NCBI GenBank assembly: GCA_012799075.1 | Contig: JAAZLZ010000292.1 | Span: 1 to 9,533, forward strand | Source of the DNA: Bacillota bacterium | GTDB lineage: Bacteria > Bacillota > Limnochordia > JAAZLZ01 | Reading direction: 5' to 3' | Length of the DNA stretch: 9,533 nt | In this document: positions 6,573-9,533 of the stretch, piece by piece | How positions within the stretch are numbered: position 1 is the stretch's first letter | Layout of the letters: every line of letters starts with the position of its first letter | The notes under the pieces: model-generated | Databases searched by the model: none | What the model saw: only the letters and a program-made list of their open reading frames with translations | What the model was told of the DNA's origin: nothing | Made by a program: the position numbers and the translations under genes

Positions 6573-7463
6573 ATGGGTCGGCCAAGCATTCGTGATGCCA
6601 ATAAGATCTACTTGACCACACTGCTGCTCGTGCTCCTTAGCACTCCTATCATTCAACGCTTCGATTTTTACCGTTCCGTCCTGTTGGCAGAAGGGCTGCT
6701 TCTGCTCCCGACGGTCATCTATGCTTATGGTGCCCGTCTAAACTTACGGGAGTTCCTCAGGCTTGAATGGCCCGGTTGGAAGCTCTTGGTTCTAAGCTCC
6801 ATCGCGGCCGTCTTCTGTTATGTGATTGCAACCTGCATCACCGCATCTACCAGGATGCTCTTTGCCCAGTTGGGGAATGCACCGCCCATGCTGCTGCCGC
6901 CTATCGACAGCCCCCGGCAGCTGGGCATGACCATCCTCATTGGGGGCCTGTTGGCATCGATCGCCGAGGAAATCTTCTTCCGGGGCTATTTGCTCAGGGC
7001 TTATGAAGGGCTCGGCTCTTTGCGGGCGGTGATCTTGGTGGGCTTCCTCTTTGGCATCTTCCACTTGTCCTTGCACAGCCTGATCTCCACCGCCTTCCTG
7101 GGCATCATCATGGGCTACTTGGTTTTCAGAACTGATTCGGTCTTGGCTGGCATCGCCGCCCACTTCACCAACAACCTCTTGGCCTTCCTGGTCGTCTACT
7201 TTAGCGGCACGGCAGCCAACACCCAGCCCGGCCCCTTCGACATCCTTCCTTTGGGGCTGTTGGCCTTTATCAGCCTGTTTTTCCTCTCCCGGATCCTAGG
7301 CAACGTGGAGCGCAGAACTCTTCCCTTGGAGATCATCCCCCGATCCCATCGAAGCAGGGGCGACCTGTTGCTTCTGGTTGAGTCCTGGCCCCTTATTCTA
7401 TCCTTCCTGATCTTTGTCACCTTGGCTTATGGGGAGGTCCTCTTAGTTTTCCGCCGCCCGTGA
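6573..7463 (+). CDS. CPBP-family intramembrane glutamic protease (CAAX protease-like)
   Basis: A 296-residue polytopic membrane protein of the CPBP/Abi (Rce1-like) family, which cleaves substrates within or near the membrane. Hydrophobic segments lie at about 12-28, 35-52, 70-90, 117-135, 150-166, 170-184, 190-210, 222-239 and 272-294. The three family motifs are intact: EEIFFR (E132, E133, R137), FGIFH (F160, H164) and HFTNN (H197, N201). The substrate cannot be predicted; bacterial members are variously linked to prenyl-protein or peptide processing and bacteriocin immunity, and nothing nearby suggests a peptide. The frame is open from 6399, but GGAGG at 6561-6565, seven bases before the ATG at 6573, fixes the start, and the earlier codons would overlap the divergent gene. 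The last 21 bases overlap the convergent beta-CASP gene. The C-terminal arginine-rich linker and final helix lie beyond the catalytic core. Confidence 0.92.
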   Translation: MGRPSIRDANKIYLTTLLLVLLSTPIIQRFDFYRSVLLAEGLLLLPTVIYAYGARLNLREFLRLEWPGWKLLVLSSIAAVFCYVIATCITASTRMLFAQLGNAPPMLLPPIDSPRQLGMTILIGGLLASIAEEIFFRGYLLRAYEGLGSLRAVILVGFLFGIFHLSLHSLISTAFLGIIMGYLVFRTDSVLAGIAAHFTNNLLAFLVVYFSGTAANTQPGPFDILPLGLLAFISLFFLSRILGNVERRTLPLEIIPRSHRSRGDLLLLVESWPLILSFLIFVTLAYGEVLLVFRRP

Positions 7464-9059
7464 CACCAGCTGGCTGACCTCTTCTTCCAGTCCCTCAAGG
7501 CCCTTGATGACTCCATGGAGCTGTTCCTCGTTGGCACCGGCCCGTTGGAGTTCTTCTATACGATCCGCCAAGGACCGATAGGTCCTCCACAGGCTAGACC
7601 GCAAAGAAATGGTCTCCGGGCTGCTTGGCCTGCCCATGGCCAACAGCCGGGCTTCTTCTTCCAACTCATAGGCAGCGGACAGGGACGGGATTTCCACCGG
7701 AACTCCCATTTCCCGACGCAAAAGATCCGCTAAGCTCTCCAGGGCCTCTTCTTCACCGTGAACAAGGAAGACCTTGCGGGGCCTTTGGGGGAAGGAGCTT
7801 GCCCAACGGAGGAGATCCAGCTGGTCGCCATGGGCTGAAAAGCCCTCAATGGAGTGGATCTGGGCCCGGACCTTGATCTCCTCCCCGTGGATTCTAACCA
7901 AGGGGTTTCCGTCCACCAACTGTCGGCCCAGGGTCCCTTGGGCCTGATAGCCCACCAGAACAACGCTCGATTCAGGTCGCCACAGATTGTGTTTCAAGTG
8001 GTGCTTGATGCGGCCCGCATCACACATGCCGCTGGCGGAAATGATAATGGCCCCTTGTTTGATCTTGTTGATCGCGATGGACTCGGCCGTCGACTCGGCC
8101 ATGACCATCCCCGGAATGTAAAAAGGACAAGTCCCCACCTGCTGGGAAAACTCGGTAGTCCTTTCATCGAACACTTCCGGATTGTTGCAAAAGACCCTGG
8201 TGGCCGCGATGGCTAGGGGACTATCGAGAAAGAGCTGCGCCTGGGGAATCCTGCCCTCCACCACCAGCCGGTGCAGCCCATACAGCAGGGCCTGGGTGCG
8301 CTCCACGGCAAAGGCGGGAATGACCACATTCCCTCCCCGCCGGAAAGTATCGGCGATAATCTGGGCCAATTGCTCCAGCTGATTGCCATAAGATTCCCGG
8401 AGCCGATCCCCGTAGGTTGATTCCATAATCAGCCACTGGGCATCGCCTGGAACCTCCGGGTCCCGGACAACGGGCCGATTCCAACCGCCCAGATCCCCGG
8501 AGAAAACCAGTGACATCTCCCGATCATTCTCCTTGGCCCTGATCTCCACCGCCGCGGACCCCAGGATATGGCCGGCATCCCAGAACCGGGCGGAAAAACC
8601 CGGGGCTACTTGGACGAGCTGTTGATAATCCACCGAATGAAACTGGCTCATCCCCTGCCGGGCGTCCTCCGCAGTGTAGATCGGCTCGAGCAAGGGTTTG
8701 CCCGCCCGGCTTAGCTTGCGATTCTTCCGCTCCACCTCCATCTCCTGGATGTAGCCGCTATCGGGGAGCATAACTTCACAAAGCTCAACCGTTGGCCCCG
8801 TCGCGTAGATGGAGCCCCGAAAGCCATGCTTGATGAGCTTAGGCAAAAGACCGCTATGATCGATATGGGCGTGGGTGAGGACCACCCCATCGATGGCAGC
8901 GGGGTCAAAGGGAAAGGGTCCATAGTTCCGTTCTTTGGTCCTTTTATCTCCCTGAAACAGACCGCAATCAACGAGGAGCCTTCCTTTTTGGCCTTCCAAC
9001 AAGAAGCAGGAACCGGTCACCTCGCGGGCAGCCCCATGGAAAATCAAACGCACTCTCAT
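7443..9059 (-). CDS. Beta-CASP metallo-beta-lactamase-fold RNase-like protein
   Basis: A predicted cytoplasmic zinc-dependent nuclease of 538 residues, related to bacterial homologues of the CPSF73/Ysh1 RNA-processing enzyme. Metal-site motifs are all present: VDCGLF (D31), HAHIDH (63-68), AGHILGSA (H164) and FSGDLG (D189). The beta-CASP insert follows (ESTYGDR, then NVVIPAFAVERTQ, SASGMCDAGRIKHHL), then the RMMBL segment with GFSAHGDQLDLL and a final KVFLVHGEEEA. The histidine of GFSAHGD fits RNA-acting rather than DNA-acting members. Residues ~470-538 form an extra, mostly helical, charged tail (SLADRIEELQRAG, then LEGLEEEVSQLV), longer than the catalytic unit needs. ATGs at 9062 and 9059 are adjacent; GGAGAGG abuts the first, so 9059 has better spacing. 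Whether it acts as an exo- or endonuclease is not visible. Its 3' end overlaps the convergent CPBP gene. Confidence 0.92.
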   Translation of the reverse strand: MRVRLIFHGAAREVTGSCFLLEGQKGRLLVDCGLFQGDKRTKERNYGPFPFDPAAIDGVVLTHAHIDHSGLLPKLIKHGFRGSIYATGPTVELCEVMLPDSGYIQEMEVERKNRKLSRAGKPLLEPIYTAEDARQGMSQFHSVDYQQLVQVAPGFSARFWDAGHILGSAAVEIRAKENDREMSLVFSGDLGGWNRPVVRDPEVPGDAQWLIMESTYGDRLRESYGNQLEQLAQIIADTFRRGGNVVIPAFAVERTQALLYGLHRLVVEGRIPQAQLFLDSPLAIAATRVFCNNPEVFDERTTEFSQQVGTCPFYIPGMVMAESTAESIAINKIKQGAIIISASGMCDAGRIKHHLKHNLWRPESSVVLVGYQAQGTLGRQLVDGNPLVRIHGEEIKVRAQIHSIEGFSAHGDQLDLLRWASSFPQRPRKVFLVHGEEEALESLADLLRREMGVPVEIPSLSAAYELEEEARLLAMGRPSSPETISLRSSLWRTYRSLADRIEELQRAGANEEQLHGVIKGLEGLEEEVSQLVSRAAEN

Positions 9060-9123
9060 CATCCTCTCCAGACAGCCTTCCCTCTTAATTCTGTCCCCCG
9101 ATTATTCTCTCCTTCCCGGATCT

Positions 9124-9146
9124 AAAAAGGGCACCCGCAGGTGCCC
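9124..9146 (-). terminator. Intrinsic terminator after the E1 beta gene
   Basis: On the minus strand GGGCACC, loop TGCG, GGTGCCC is followed at once by TTTTT. The stem is a perfect 7 bp (plus-strand arms 9129-9135 and 9140-9146). It begins ten bases after the E1 beta stop (9157-9159), which marks that gene as the last of its transcript. The beta-CASP gene downstream should then need its own promoter; I could not identify a convincing one between 9063 and 9123. Confidence 0.88.
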
Positions 9147-9156
9147 CCAAGGGGAA

Positions 9157-9533
9157 TTAATATCCTAAGACTTTTCTAACTGCCTCTTCAATCCGGGCCC
9201 GGCTGGGAATGACGTAGTTCTCCAGGGGCGGGCTGAAGGGCAAGGGTACATCCATGGTCCCCATGACCTCGATGGGTGCATCGAGGTAATCGAAGGCACC
9301 GCCGACCTTGACGACCCTCCGGACGATCTCCGCTCCAAAGCCGCAAGTTTCATGACCCTCATCGGCAACGACCAGCCGGCCCGTTTTCCGGACGGAGCTT
9401 AAGATGGTCTCCTCGTCTAGGGGTACAAGGGTCCGAGGATCGATGACCTCAATTTCGATGCCTTCTTTTTCCGAAAGCTCCTCGGCCAGGGCCATGCTCT
9501 CATAAACCATTGAAGAGAGGGCAACGATGGTCA
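9157..9533 (-). CDS. 2-oxoacid dehydrogenase E1 component, beta subunit (C-terminal part)
   Basis: The gene enters from the right edge, so only the last 125 residues are visible. This is the transketolase C-terminal domain of the thiamine-diphosphate-dependent E1 beta subunit (pyruvate, branched-chain 2-oxoacid or acetoin dehydrogenase type). The landmarks are TIVALSSMVYES, EVIDPRTLVPLDEETI, SSVRKTGRLVVADEGHETCG, FGAEIVRRV, a DAPIEVMGTMDVPLPFSPPLE segment read in parts, and the usual end (IPSRARIEEAVRKVLGY). The part that would distinguish substrates is outside the window. The C-terminus is complete and followed directly by a strong terminator. No E2 acyltransferase gene follows, although many such operons run E1 alpha, E1 beta, E2. 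E2 may lie upstream, outside the window, or elsewhere. Confidence 0.9.
   Translation of the reverse strand, partial: TIVALSSMVYESMALAEELSEKEGIEIEVIDPRTLVPLDEETILSSVRKTGRLVVADEGHETCGFGAEIVRRVVKVGGAFDYLDAPIEVMGTMDVPLPFSPPLENYVIPSRARIEEAVRKVLGY

Noticed and set aside
6792..7163. Minus-strand 123-residue open frame
   Set aside because: Low-complexity antisense shadow (Gln/Asp/Glu-rich) of the CPBP protease catalytic region.

Overview
The window looks like chromosomal DNA from a Gram-positive (Bacillota-type), probably anaerobic or thermophilic Clostridia/Limnochordia-like bacterium. The reasons are the YprB-like nuclease gene followed by a gene whose start resembles YhaM-type exoribonucleases, strong GGAGG-type ribosome binding sites, and the use of a TTG start. 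The lineage is an inference from gene content; base composition was judged by eye as moderately GC-rich. I see no phage, IS element, CRISPR array, tRNA or rRNA.

Layout. On the minus strand, reading right to left from 3398 to 1: a membrane-anchored diguanylate cyclase with its own extended -10 promoter, an unrecognised seven-helix membrane protein, a YprB-like RNase H-fold nuclease, and, cut by the left edge, the first codons of a probable YhaM-family 3'-5' exoribonuclease. Upstream of the cyclase (3596-3999) lies a decayed methyl-accepting chemotaxis protein (MCP) remnant. It has lost its N-terminus, appears to have lost 14 core residues, and carries a frameshift. From 4188 to 6125 on the plus strand is a two-PAS, GGDEF plus HD-GYP protein that could both make and degrade cyclic di-GMP. 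It has a clear sigma-A-type promoter just upstream.

The right part holds a zinc-ribbon/DUF1232 membrane protein (minus), a CPBP-family intramembrane protease (plus), a beta-CASP metallo-beta-lactamase-fold RNase-like protein (minus) whose end overlaps the protease gene by 21 bases, and the C-terminal part of a thiamine-diphosphate-dependent dehydrogenase E1 beta subunit (minus) that ends at a textbook intrinsic terminator.

Two themes recur. One is cyclic di-GMP signalling: two GGDEF proteins, both with intact catalytic and inhibitory-site motifs, lie on either side of a dead chemotaxis receptor. The other is RNA/DNA processing (YprB-like, YhaM-like, beta-CASP). I find no convincing undescribed multi-gene system. 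The items most worth a second look are the MCP remnant and its junction, the open frame next to it, the unknown membrane protein between the cyclase and the nuclease, and the bifunctional cyclic di-GMP enzyme.
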